Shown one piece after another: positions 1-7,385 of a stretch of DNA of 11,193 nt. A program made the position numbers and the translations under genes. The DNA is taken from NCBI GenBank assembly GCA_029054535.1, contig JAIDFC010000049.1, positions 1-11,193 of the forward strand. The letters are read 5' to 3'. This DNA comes from Rikenella sp. Lineage in GTDB: Bacteria; Bacteroidota; Bacteroidia; Bacteroidales; Rikenellaceae. The first letter of the stretch is position 1. Each line of letters begins with the position of its first letter. The notes below the pieces were generated by a model. That model saw only the letters and a list, made by a program, of their open reading frames with translations. It did no database searches and had not been told where the DNA came from.

Positions 1-1
1 T

Positions 2-1312
2 TTCGCCATCGACCCGTTTCACGAGGGGGGATCGACGGCGGGGGTGGATCTTCCGGCAGCGGGCGCGGCGATTTACGGGGCGATGAAACGGGCCAATCCG
101 AGGGCGGTGTGGGTGGTGCAGGCGTGGCAGGCGTGTCCGCGGCCGGAGATGATTCGAGATTTGCCGGGAGGAGACCTCTTGGTGCTGGACCTCTTCAGCG
201 AGAGCCGACCGCAGTGGGGCGGCGACCGACGGTCGCCGTGGCGACGCGATGGAGGGTATGGGCGGCATGACTGGGTGTATTGTATGCTCTTGAACTTCGG
301 CGGGAATGTGGGGATGCACGGCAAGATGCAACGTGTGATCGACGGCTACTACCTGGCACGGGGAATGCAACGGGCGGACAGTGCCTGTGCGCGGTTCTTG
401 CGAGGGGTGGGGACTACGCCCGAGGGGATCGAGAACAACCCGGCGATGTTCGAGCTGCTGTACGAGCTGCCGTGGCGGCCGGAGCGGTTCGACCGGATGC
501 GGTGGATAGAGGATTTCGTGCAGGCCAGGTATGGTCATACCCTGCCGCAGGTGGTCGAAGCGTGGCGGATTCTGGCCAATACGGTCTATGACGCGCCGTA
601 CGACGGTTTACAGGAGGGGACTACGGAATCGGTGTTCTGCGCGCGGCCGGCGCTGCGGGTCGATCGGGTTTCGAGCTGGGGTTCGGCCCTCCTGACCTAT
701 GATGCGGAGGAGACGCAGCGGGCGCTGGGGTTGATGCTTGAAGTGGCGGATCGGTTCCGGGGCTGCAATAATTTCGAATACGACTTGGTGGATGTGGCAC
801 GTCAGGCGTTGGCCGACCGGGGAAACGAACTGTTGCGAGAGATCGAAACGGCATTCGACAAAAACGATCGGGAGCGGTTCCGAACCTTGTCGGACCGATT
901 TTTAGAGCTAATTTTGTTGCAAGACGACCTGTTGAGTTCACGGTCTGAATTCATGGTAGGACCGTGGATCGAATCGGCGATGCGCTGGGGCGGACGCCGA
1001 GCCGAGGAGCAGGAGTTTTACCGGTGGAACGCCCGAACGCTGCTCACGACGTGGGGAAACCGCCACGCGGCGAATGTCGGGGGGCTGCGGGACTATGCCC
1101 ATCGGGAGTGGGCCGGAATGCTGCGCGATTTTTACTATCCGAGGTGGAAAACCTTTTTCGACGCGATGAACCGGGGCGACCTGCCGCCGGCGGACTACTA
1201 CCCGATGGAGGCGGAGTGGACCGTGGCGCGACAACCCTATCCGATTCACGCGGAGACTGACCCAATAGATATGGCATGGAAAGTTTACGACAGACTCATC
1301 AAAAAGCAGTAG
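2..1312 (+). CDS. Alpha-N-acetylglucosaminidase (GH89), C-terminal part, 5'-truncated by window edge
   Basis: This frame is open from base 2 and its start lies upstream of the window. About 436 residues remain of a protein that is usually about 700-750 aa, so the N-terminal domain and part of the catalytic barrel are missing. GH89 enzymes remove terminal alpha-linked N-acetylglucosamine from glycans such as heparan sulfate or mucin-type chains; in Bacteroidales they are normally exported. Visible family motifs are DPFHEGG at residues 4-10 (E8, bases 23-25, the likely acid/base), VVQAWQ, LDLFSESRPQW, the WVYCMLLNFGGN block, and TPEGIE (E141, bases 422-424, the likely nucleophile by comparison with human NAGLU). 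The C-terminal helical region ends at TAG 1310-1312. It overlaps or directly abuts the TatD gene, suggesting co-transcription. The catalytic assignments are from memory of the family, not from an alignment. Confidence 0.93.
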   Translation, partial: FAIDPFHEGGSTAGVDLPAAGAAIYGAMKRANPRAVWVVQAWQACPRPEMIRDLPGGDLLVLDLFSESRPQWGGDRRSPWRRDGGYGRHDWVYCMLLNFGGNVGMHGKMQRVIDGYYLARGMQRADSACARFLRGVGTTPEGIENNPAMFELLYELPWRPERFDRMRWIEDFVQARYGHTLPQVVEAWRILANTVYDAPYDGLQEGTTESVFCARPALRVDRVSSWGSALLTYDAEETQRALGLMLEVADRFRGCNNFEYDLVDVARQALADRGNELLREIETAFDKNDRERFRTLSDRFLELILLQDDLLSSRSEFMVGPWIESAMRWGGRRAEEQEFYRWNARTLLTTWGNRHAANVGGLRDYAHREWAGMLRDFYYPRWKTFFDAMNRGDLPPADYYPMEAEWTVARQPYPIHAETDPIDMAWKVYDRLIKKQ

Positions 1313-2118
1313 CGACCGGCGGGTCCGTTTTGGCGGGCGGAGGGTATTACATCGACACCCACGCTCATCTGTTCGACGCCGACTTCGACTCGGACCGGAC
1401 CGAGACCGTCGAACGGGCCGTGGCGGCAGGCGTTCGGCGGATCGTGCTGCCGGCGGTCGACTCGCGCAGCCACGGCGCGTTGATCGATACCGCCAGGCAG
1501 TTTCCGGAAGTGTGTCGGGCGGCGATCGGGATGCACCCGACGTCGGTTAACGGGAACACCAAGTGGCGCGACGAACTGCAACTCGTGCGAGAGCTGTTGC
1601 GGGATCGGCCGGTCGAGTGGTGCGCGATCGGCGAAGTGGGGCTGGACTTGCACTGGAGCACCAGCTCGCTTACCCAACAGTGCCAGGCGCTCGTGATCCA
1701 GATGCACCTGGCCGTCGAATACGACCTGCCGCTGATCCTCCACGTGCGGGATGCGTGGAACGAGATCTTCCCGCTGCTCGAACCGCTGCGGGGACAGATT
1801 CGAGGCGTCTTCCACAGCTTCCAGGGCACCCTGAAAGATTATCGGCAGATCAAGGAGTTGGGGGGATTTGCCGTAGGGATCGGCGGGTTCATTACCTACA
1901 AAAACTCTTCGACAGCCGCTGTGCTGGAGGGGATCGAGCTGGAAGATATCGTCCTGGAGACCGACGCGCCGTACCTGACGCCGGTTCCGTTCCGGGGGAC
2001 GCGGAACGAAAGCGCGCACATTCCGGTGATCGCCGCTCGAGTGGCCGAAATCAAAGGGGTGCCGGTCGAGACGGTGATGGACGCTACGACGGCACGCGCG
2101 CAACACCTCTTTTTCTAA
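1276..2118 (+). CDS. TatD family metal-dependent hydrolase (DNase)
   Basis: TatD proteins are cytoplasmic TIM-barrel metallohydrolases with 3'-5' exonuclease or DNase activity. The metal ligands are visible: HxH in DTHAHLF (H29, H31), E120 in GEVGLD, H156 in LHVRDAW, H180 in FHSF, and D230 in ETDAPYLTP. Length is 280 aa from ATG 1276, slightly more than the usual 255-265. That start overlaps the GH89 gene by 37 bases and adds about 23 residues before the conserved YIDTHAHL. TTG 1330 is an alternative, 17 bases after the GH89 stop, and a GGAGGG sits just before an ATC codon at 1351. The exact start is therefore uncertain. The gene lies 30 bases upstream of the PH-domain gene on the same strand. 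Which TatD paralogue this is cannot be told from sequence alone. Confidence 0.92.
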   Translation: MESLRQTHQKAVATGGSVLAGGGYYIDTHAHLFDADFDSDRTETVERAVAAGVRRIVLPAVDSRSHGALIDTARQFPEVCRAAIGMHPTSVNGNTKWRDELQLVRELLRDRPVEWCAIGEVGLDLHWSTSSLTQQCQALVIQMHLAVEYDLPLILHVRDAWNEIFPLLEPLRGQIRGVFHSFQGTLKDYRQIKELGGFAVGIGGFITYKNSSTAAVLEGIELEDIVLETDAPYLTPVPFRGTRNESAHIPVIAARVAEIKGVPVETVMDATTARAQHLFF

Positions 2119-2148
2119 ACCAAACACGGACTCGTTTCGTTCATCTTC

Positions 2149-2655
2149 ATGACAACCGCAGCAGATCATAAATTTCGATTCCGGCTCGACCGGCGGGCGC
2201 AATGGCTGACCATCACGGCATTGGCGATGATTGCCACGGGCGTCGGCGGACTCTTCTACGTCTCGGGAGGGAGCTATCTTCCGGCCTGGTTTTCGACCGT
2301 CGTGGTGGCGTCGCTGCTCCTCGCCGCGCTCTCTATTCCGAGGTTCATGCGGGTGTCGCCGCACTCGGTCGAGGTGCACTGCCTCCTGGAACTCGTCAAA
2401 ATACCGATCCGGGAGATCCGATATGTCCGCTTCATCGAGCCGGGGCAAATGAAATTCTGTCTCCCGATCTGGGGAATCTACGGGATCGGGGGATACTACG
2501 GATACTTCTTCAACCTGAGGGAAAGGCGCATCTGTCGGGTCTACGCTTCGCAATGGCGCAATTTCGTCCGGATCGAGACGGTCGACGGGGGGCAGTATGT
2601 GGTGAGTTGCGACGATCCGGCGACGTTCGTCGAGCGGATCGAACAGTTTCGATAG
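2149..2655 (+). CDS. PH domain-containing membrane protein, function unknown
   Basis: A 168-aa protein with two adjacent N-terminal hydrophobic segments (about residues 19-38 and 46-63). A C-terminal beta-rich part follows (about 64-168) and resembles the small bacterial PH-like domains: a basic PRFMRVSPHSVEVH strand, IPIREIRYVRFIEPGQ, a Gly/Tyr-rich IYGIGGYYGYFFN stretch, and a closing DPATFVERIEQF helix. Proteins of this layout are common in Bacteroidetes and usually annotated only as PH domain-containing. The domain probably faces the cytoplasm, held at the membrane by the hairpin of two TM segments (inference). It starts at ATG 2149, 30 bases after the tatD stop, with no clear Shine-Dalgarno, and is probably the last gene of the operon. 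No substrate or partner can be named. Confidence 0.8.
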   Translation: MTTAADHKFRFRLDRRAQWLTITALAMIATGVGGLFYVSGGSYLPAWFSTVVVASLLLAALSIPRFMRVSPHSVEVHCLLELVKIPIREIRYVRFIEPGQMKFCLPIWGIYGIGGYYGYFFNLRERRICRVYASQWRNFVRIETVDGGQYVVSCDDPATFVERIEQFR

Positions 2656-3041
2656 TTTGTGTCCAAGGGGGCTACGGCTCGACAGGGCGAGACTTCGGGA
2701 CAAAGATCGCTTTAGAAAAGAACAGAGGGCAGTCGCTTGGCGATGACGTAACGAGCATCGACGAATTGCGGGCTTTTGCCGGCGAAATCGCGGCGCGCAT
2801 TACCATGATCGCGATTTGTTTCGAGCAGATAAGAAGCCGTGTCAATCGCGATTCCGAACACGGAATCGCCGTTCTCGCGCACAACGACACGTTAGCGCAC
2901 AGGACGCATCGAGGACGAACTTTCTCTACCATCAAGATGACCAGGCTCGGTAGGCTCAGGAGACCCGAGCTTTCCCTTCGGCGGCCCCAGTGAAACCACC
3001 CCGACATAACTCACAATCGGATAGAACGGTCCCCCTATAAC
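2656..3041. other. Intergenic region with strong hairpins and a protein-like broken frame; no confident gene
   Basis: No family is recognised here. Seen directly: a 9-bp perfect hairpin at 2848-2856/2861-2869 (GCGATTCCG, loop AACA), and just after it nested pairings GCGC-AACG-aca-CGTT-GCGC. A GCTCGG/CCGAGC stem lies near 2945-2970. On the minus strand the frame between TAA 2892-2894 and TAA 2712-2714 is open for 59 codons and reads like protein (VFGIAIDTASYLLETN near its start, ARYVIAKRLPSVLF at its end). The same frame is also open on the other side of the first stop, back to about 3005. It could be a decayed gene, a structured RNA or neutral spacer. The annotator cannot choose between these by eye. 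Confidence 0.4.
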
Positions 3042-3080
3042 GAAAAAGAGCAGCTTACCCGATTTCTCGGCAAGCTGCTC
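3042..3080 (-). terminator. Intrinsic terminator of the S46 peptidase gene
   Basis: Read on the minus strand, GAGCAGCTT pairs perfectly with AAGCTGCTC (3072-3080 with 3048-3056). An inner CCGA-GAAA-TCGG stem continues inside, and the hairpin is followed directly by a T-run (3043-3047). It starts 25 bases after the S46 stop codon. The other strand lacks a U tract after the hairpin, so it should act mainly on the minus-strand transcript. Confidence 0.85.
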
Positions 3081-3105
3081 CGAAGCTATCGTAAACAGAG
3101 AAGAG

Positions 3106-5238
3106 TTATCGAACGATCGTCATCTCGTCGATCAGCCGCCCGCATCCCGCATACTTGTCGATCATGAACAGCACGTAGCGGATGTCCACCGCAATGGTCC
3201 GTTGCACGTCCGGTTCGAAGGCGATGTCGCCGCTCATCGCCTCCCAGTTGCCGTCGAAGGCCAGCCCCAGCAAACGTCCGTCGGCGTCCAACACCGGACT
3301 CCCCGAGTTACCGCCCGTGATGTCGTTGTTCGTCAGGAAACACGTCGGCACCTGACCGTCCACCGCATACGGACCGAAATCTTTGGCTGCGTACAACGCC
3401 TTGAGCCGCTCCGGCACGATGAAATCCGGATTCTTCGGGTCCTCTTTGGCCATCACCCCGCCGAGCGTCGTGAAATAGTTATAAAAGACCGCATCCGCCG
3501 CCCAGTACGGCAGCACCTGCCCGTAAGTCAAGCGCAGCGTGAAGTTGGCATCCGGCGCATAGGCCCGATCGGGGTGCATCTCCAGCAGACCCGCTACCCA
3601 GAGGCGATGCCCTTCGGCAAAAAGTTCAGCCGCCGGTTTCAGTACACTATCCGTCAAAGCTTTGTTCTTCTCGACGATCGAAGCAGCCGCTACGACCGCC
3701 GGATCCGCCGCCCACTGCGCGCGGTCGAAGTTCGCCAACGCCGCGTAGAAACGCGCCGTATCGGTCAGCAACAAGCCGTCCGACAACCGCGCCGCGTAAG
3801 CCGCCACGTCCGGCCGAACGGCCGCGAAGAACGACGGTTCGTCCGCCGCCGAGACGCTGTCGGCGAAGATCTGCAACATCCGCCGCGTTACCTTGCGATC
3901 GGTCGACGGGCTGTAGTCCTTGAAGAATGCCTCGCCCAACTTACGCAACGCCGCTACGGCTTTCGTATCGTCTTTCGTCCTCGAAAGAATCGTGTTTACC
4001 GCCATCCCGGCCGTGTAGCTCTCCACCCCGGTTCGCAACGCTTCGTTGATAAATTGCTGAATCCGTGCCGCCTCGCGCCGCGTCCGAACCGCGCTGTCGA
4101 TCAGCGGCAAAGCCCGCCCGTATTTTTCGACCCGCTCCGGCGATTCGTTCACCCAGGCCGTAAATTCGGCCTGTTGCGCCGCCTTCTTGCCCCGTACGTC
4201 CAACCGACGCAGGCCGCGGCTCATCCCGATCGAGTTTTTCCAGTAGTTCGACGAACCGGCATACTTGCTGGCATACTGAATCCGGACTTTCGGATCGGCC
4301 ATCATGTCTTCCCACAGCAGCTTCTGGCGTTCGCCGCGGACGAAGATCCGGATCGGGTTGTCCTGCTCCAGCACCTGGTCGATCTCGTACGACGTCATAT
4401 AACGGTTGGTCCGCCCCGGGAAACCCATGATCATCGCATAGTCCCCCTCCTTGTATCCCCGGAGCGAGATTTCGAGGTGCTTCGGCGCCCGATAAGGCAC
4501 ATTGTCCGGCGAGTAAGCTGCCGGTTTGTTGTCCTTCGAGGCATAGACGCGGAACAGCGAGAAGTCGCCCGTATGCCGCGGCCACATCCAGTTGTCGGTG
4601 TCTCCGCCGAACTTCCCGACCGATGACGGCGGAGCGCCCACCATCCGAACGTCGGTGAACCGTTCCGTTACGAACAACAGAAACTGGTTCCCGCCGAACA
4701 TCGGGGTTACTTGCGCGCTGCGGAATGCCTTCGCATCGCTATTGGCCTTGACGATTTTGGCGATGGCCTTACCGATCACTTCGTCCCGCTGAGCCTCGCT
4801 CATCCCGGGCTTCACCTTGGCCAGTACTTCCGACGTAACGTCCCGGATCTCCCGAATAAACGTTACGGCCAGGCCCGGCGTCGGCAACTCCTCTTCCTGG
4901 GTCATCGCCCAAAAACCGTTCTTCAGGTAGTCATGTTCCACGGAGCTATGCTGCTGGATCGACCCGTAACCGCAGTGGTGGTTCGTTGCGATCAGCCCGT
5001 TGGGCGATATGATCTCGCCGGTGCAACCGCCCCCGAAGATCACAATCGCGTCTTTCAACGAGGTCTCGTTCAGATCGTAAATGTCCCGAGCATCGAGCCG
5101 CAGCCCCTTGGCTTTCATCTTCTCGATGTTCATCTTCTCGATCAGCGGCAACAGCCACATCCCCTCGTCGGCCAAGGCCCCTGCGGGACTCGCCACGCTC
5201 ATGCCCAGCGCGCATAACCCTAAAAGTAACTTTTTCAT
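3106..5238 (-). CDS. S46 family serine dipeptidyl-peptidase, DPP7-type
   Basis: S46 peptidases are exported chymotrypsin-fold exopeptidases that release dipeptides from peptide N-termini in the periplasm; they matter in asaccharolytic and gut Bacteroidales. From ATG 5238 the product has 710 aa, the usual family length. It begins with a signal peptide (MKKLLLGLCALGMS, cleavage likely near ALA-DE). The triad is visible: H88 in TNHHCGYG, D225 in RHTGDFSLFR, and S645 in TGGNSGSPV. Eighteen residues after the Ser, the sequence AFDGNWE has Gly (663). In Porphyromonas gingivalis the equivalent position is Gly in DPP7 (hydrophobic P1) and Arg in DPP11 (acidic P1), so DPP7 specificity is inferred. The frame stays open upstream to 5496, but that extension covers the promoter region and lacks a signal peptide. 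The gene stands alone, with its own terminator, divergent from purD. Confidence 0.95.
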   Translation of the reverse strand: MKKLLLGLCALGMSVASPAGALADEGMWLLPLIEKMNIEKMKAKGLRLDARDIYDLNETSLKDAIVIFGGGCTGEIISPNGLIATNHHCGYGSIQQHSSVEHDYLKNGFWAMTQEEELPTPGLAVTFIREIRDVTSEVLAKVKPGMSEAQRDEVIGKAIAKIVKANSDAKAFRSAQVTPMFGGNQFLLFVTERFTDVRMVGAPPSSVGKFGGDTDNWMWPRHTGDFSLFRVYASKDNKPAAYSPDNVPYRAPKHLEISLRGYKEGDYAMIMGFPGRTNRYMTSYEIDQVLEQDNPIRIFVRGERQKLLWEDMMADPKVRIQYASKYAGSSNYWKNSIGMSRGLRRLDVRGKKAAQQAEFTAWVNESPERVEKYGRALPLIDSAVRTRREAARIQQFINEALRTGVESYTAGMAVNTILSRTKDDTKAVAALRKLGEAFFKDYSPSTDRKVTRRMLQIFADSVSAADEPSFFAAVRPDVAAYAARLSDGLLLTDTARFYAALANFDRAQWAADPAVVAAASIVEKNKALTDSVLKPAAELFAEGHRLWVAGLLEMHPDRAYAPDANFTLRLTYGQVLPYWAADAVFYNYFTTLGGVMAKEDPKNPDFIVPERLKALYAAKDFGPYAVDGQVPTCFLTNNDITGGNSGSPVLDADGRLLGLAFDGNWEAMSGDIAFEPDVQRTIAVDIRYVLFMIDKYAGCGRLIDEMTIVR

Positions 5239-5264
5239 GCTTGTTGTTAATTGTTTAGTTCCGT

Positions 5265-5307
5265 GAAACAGGAGGGTACCGTTCTTCTGAAGAAAGAGAA
5301 CGGTTCC
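5265..5307 (-). repeat. Partial copy of the hairpin repeat seen at 9079-9138 and 9278-9346 (M1)
   Basis: An 8-bp inverted repeat, ACCGTTCT (5278-5285) with AGAACGGT (5297-5304), lies in the 5' leader of the S46 gene. Read on the minus strand, the sequence after the hairpin (GTACCCTCCTGTTTC) matches the sequence after the palindrome at 9310-9333 (GTTCCCTCCTGTTGC). The three copies share a GTTCTyTTT...AAArAGAAC core. No function is known to the annotator. Confidence 0.6.
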
Positions 5308-5342
5308 ATCCGGCTCAAAGAACGAATAATTTTCAGCGGCAT

Positions 5343-5350
5343 CAAAAATA
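5343..5350 (-). promoter_or_regulatory. Putative -7 box (TATTTTTG) of the S46 peptidase gene
   Basis: On the minus strand TATTTTTG matches the Bacteroidetes -7 consensus TAnnTTTG. A T-run lies about 18-24 bases upstream, where the -33 TTTG element is expected, but no exact TTTG is present. It would give a 5' leader of about 95 bases that contains the M1 hairpin. It lies only 2 bp from the purD box on the other strand. Confidence 0.5.
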
Positions 5351-5352
5351 GT

Positions 5353-5360
5353 TATCTTTG
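5353..5360 (+). promoter_or_regulatory. purD: Putative -7 box (TATCTTTG) of purD
   Basis: TATCTTTG fits the Bacteroidetes TAnnTTTG box and lies 24 bases upstream of the purD ATG, giving a short leader. The -33 region holds only a partial match (TTTTC near 5330-5334). Confidence 0.65.
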
Positions 5361-5384
5361 TGGGGTTAAAAAAATCTTGAGACG

Positions 5385-6695
5385 ATGAAATTACCACAGA
5401 CCGTGAATATACTGTTGTTGGGGAGCGGAGGCAGAGAGCATGCTTTTGCGTGGAAGATCGCGCAGAGTTTGCGGTTGGAGAAGCTATACGTGGCACCGGG
5501 GAATGCCGGGACGCTGTCCTATGGGATCAGCGTGGATCTCGACCCGGGAAATTTTCCGGCCATCAAGCAGTTCGTGTTGAATAATTATATCAACTTAGTC
5601 GTGGTTGGTCCGGAACAGCCGTTGGTGGACGGAATCAAGGACTATTTTCTGAACGATTCGGAGATTCGGCACATTCCGGTGGTGGGGCCGTCGCAGGAGG
5701 CGGCACGGTTGGAGGGGAGCAAGGAGTACGCCAAAGCGTTTATGGCGAGGCACGGGGTGCCGACCGCAGCGTATTTTGTCGTAACGAAAGACAATATCGA
5801 GGAGGGGTGCGAGTTCTTGGCGTCGAAAGTACGGGCGCCGTATGTATTGAAAGCCGACGGACTGGCGGCGGGGAAAGGGGTGGTGATTCTAAACGATTTG
5901 GCGGAAGCGCAGGCCGAGCTGCGGGCGATGCTCGACGGGAAGTTCGGGGCGGCGTCGAAAAAGGTGGTGATCGAGGAGTTCTTGTCGGGGATCGAGGTGT
6001 CGATTTTCGTGGCGACGGACGGTGTGTCGTACAAGATTCTGCCGGAGGCAAAGGACTACAAGCGTGTGGGCGAAGGCGATACGGGTTTGAATACGGGCGG
6101 GATGGGAGCCGTTTCGCCGGTGCCGTTCGCGACGCCGGAATTCATGGAAAAGGTCCGCACGCGCATTGTGGAGCCTACGGTACGAGGGATTCGGGAAGAG
6201 GGATTGGACTATACGGGATTCATCTTTATCGGTCTGATGAATTGCGACGGGGAGCCGATGGTGGTCGAATACAACGTTCGGATGGGGGATCCGGAGACGG
6301 AGGTGGTGCTGCCCAGGATTCAGTCGGATATCATCGACCTGTTCGAGGGGATCGTACACAAGACGCTCCACGAAAAGGAGCTCGACGTAACGCCACAGAC
6401 GGCTGCGACGGTGGTTTGCGTCTCGGGGGGGTATCCGGGGGGATATGAGAAGGGGAAGGTGATTTCGGGGCTTTCGACAACGGGGATCGAAGAGGGCCAA
6501 AGTTTGATATTTCACGCCGGGACGGCACTTGCCAATGGTGGACGCGAGGTCGTTACGGCAGGCGGACGGGTTTTGGCGGTAACCTCGCTGGGCGACTCGA
6601 TCGAGGAGGCGACGGCGCGTTCGTACGAGACGATCGACGGGATCGAATACGAAGGAAAATACTGTCGGCGGGATATCGGGCAGGACTTGCTGTAG
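5385..6695 (+). CDS. purD: Phosphoribosylamine-glycine ligase (GAR synthetase)
   Basis: PurD joins 5-phosphoribosylamine and glycine using ATP to give glycinamide ribonucleotide, the second step of de novo purine synthesis, in the cytoplasm. The 436-aa length is close to the usual 420-430. Motifs in order: N-domain LLLGSGGREHA (10-20); VVVGPEQPLVDGI (72-84); ATP-grasp entry GPSQEAARLEGSKEYAK (101-117); LKADGLAAGKGVV (155-167); VIEEFLSGIEVS (195-206); NTGGMGAVSP (236-245); and the metal-binding VEYNVRMGDPETEVV (294-308, E295 and N297). ATG 5385 was chosen because it follows the promoter box at the expected distance. GTG 5406, which would give MNILLLGS, is an alternative. No Shine-Dalgarno is evident at either. 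The gene carries its own promoter and is divergent from the S46 gene. Confidence 0.97.
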   Translation: MKLPQTVNILLLGSGGREHAFAWKIAQSLRLEKLYVAPGNAGTLSYGISVDLDPGNFPAIKQFVLNNYINLVVVGPEQPLVDGIKDYFLNDSEIRHIPVVGPSQEAARLEGSKEYAKAFMARHGVPTAAYFVVTKDNIEEGCEFLASKVRAPYVLKADGLAAGKGVVILNDLAEAQAELRAMLDGKFGAASKKVVIEEFLSGIEVSIFVATDGVSYKILPEAKDYKRVGEGDTGLNTGGMGAVSPVPFATPEFMEKVRTRIVEPTVRGIREEGLDYTGFIFIGLMNCDGEPMVVEYNVRMGDPETEVVLPRIQSDIIDLFEGIVHKTLHEKELDVTPQTAATVVCVSGGYPGGYEKGKVISGLSTTGIEEGQSLIFHAGTALANGGREVVTAGGRVLAVTSLGDSIEEATARSYETIDGIEYEGKYCRRDIGQDLL

Positions 6696-6726
6696 AGCAG
6701 GAGACGCTCTGCGTTTTGGCTTGTTT
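6694..6726 (+). terminator. Weak possible terminator at the purD 3' end
   Basis: AGAGC (6694-6698, overlapping the stop codon) can pair with GCTCT (6706-6710), followed by GCGTTTTGG and a second T-run near 6722-6726. The stem is only 5 bp, so transcription may well continue into the repeat region. Confidence 0.3.
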
Positions 6727-6793
6727 TTCGTTCCTTGTCAGGCTCGTTGAGGCTTTTACAAGGGGGCTTTATTGGGCGGCGCGGTCAGACACT

Positions 6794-6876
6794 GTTTTTA
6801 GAATGTTATAGCGATACGAAGTATCGGACTCAGCGCTCTTGACTACGGCAGCCCGTTGCCCACCGCGGGCACGCGG
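6794..6876 (+). repeat. Leader module of stem-loop element A
   Basis: GTTTTTAGAA (6794-6803) is followed by a triloop hairpin, CGATAC-gaa-GTATCG (6812-6826), and then by CCCACCGCGGGCACGCGG (6859-6876). The same order of parts occurs at 7022-7076. Copy A has an extra stretch of about 32 bases between hairpin and GC box; it includes the 20-bp sequence (6835-6854) found inverted at 9141-9160. Confidence 0.65.
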
Positions 6877-6937
6877 GGCCCGGCCGGCCGACGCGTTCGC
6901 GCCACGGCGGCCAGCCTTTATAAGGATAGACGCAATC

Positions 6938-7012
6938 CCGCGCGCCGCGCCTAAGTAGCGAAATACGCCGTTTCAATGAGAATTGAAACGGATGAATTTC
7001 GCAGGCGCGCGG
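6938..7012 (+). repeat. Structured repeat element, copy A (three nested stems)
   Basis: Inner stem CCGTTTCAAT (6968-6977) pairs with ATTGAAACGG (6982-6991) over loop GAGA. The middle stem is GCGAAAT (6958-6964) with ATTTCGC (6996-7002). The outer stem is CGCGCCT (6946-6952) with AGGCGCG (7003-7009). CCTAAG opens the gap between outer and middle stems. Copy B has the same plan with different stem sequences. Confidence 0.75.
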
Positions 7013-7021
7013 CCAGAGAAT

Positions 7022-7076
7022 GTTTTTAGAACGGTCAAGCAAAACGCAGTTTTGCAAGCCCACCGCGGGCACGCGG
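7022..7076 (+). repeat. Leader module of stem-loop element B
   Basis: GTTTTTAGAA (7022-7031) is followed by a perfect hairpin GCAAAAC-gca-GTTTTGC (7039-7055) and the 18-bp box CCCACCGCGGGCACGCGG (7059-7076), identical to the box at 6859-6876 exactly 200 bases upstream. The hairpin stem is unrelated in sequence to the one in copy A. Confidence 0.7.
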
Positions 7077-7112
7077 AGCCTGCGCGGCCTGAGCGCGTCT
7101 GACACGGCTTCC

Positions 7113-7184
7113 CGTCGCCCGCCTAAGAAGGAATTTCGCTCGTTTTGCGAGAGCAAAATCGAGATGAAATTCCCGCGGGCGACG
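7113..7184 (+). repeat. Structured repeat element, copy B (three nested stems)
   Basis: The outer stem is a perfect 10 bp, CGTCGCCCGC (7113-7122) with GCGGGCGACG (7175-7184). The middle stem is a perfect 8 bp, GGAATTTC (7130-7137) with GAAATTCC (7166-7173). The inner stem CTCGTTTTGC (7139-7148) pairs with GCAAAATCGAG (7153-7163) with one bulged T, over loop GAGA (7149-7152). The unpaired parts CCTAAG, GAGA and GATGAA are shared with copy A, while the stems differ and stay paired. Confidence 0.78.
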
Positions 7185-7385
7185 TTTTACTGGGGTTCTC
7201 TCAGCCTTGTCGGGGTAGACACGGCCCGGCTCGAGTGCCGAGCGGCCCCGGGTCGGTCGGTCGGCGGGAACGCAACGAGCCCCGTCGAGTTGCGGGCCCG
7301 GCCGTGGGGCGGCGGCCGTCCCGCGCGCCTGCCGCGCGGTTTGTTTTCGGGAGAATGGTGAACAGAGTCGTAGCCAGCGGGGCCA

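Noticed and set aside
2666..3000. Possible tmRNA (5' sequence GGGGGCTACGGCTCGACAGG resembles a tmRNA start)
   Set aside because: No T-arm loop, no matching acceptor 3' strand with CCA, and no GENNYALAA-like tag peptide could be found.
2672..3007. 111-codon minus-strand open frame
   Set aside because: No family resemblance and Ser/Arg/Cys-rich composition. A different minus frame of the same block looks more protein-like, and neither is convincing.
5239..5496. 86-residue N-terminal extension of the S46 reading frame
   Set aside because: It would overlap the purD start and both promoters, and would bury the clear signal peptide at MKKLLLG.
6938..7184. Integron attC sites (GCCTAAG resembles an attC core)
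   Set aside because: No paired TTAGGC-type partner on the other arm, no integrase and no gene cassettes.
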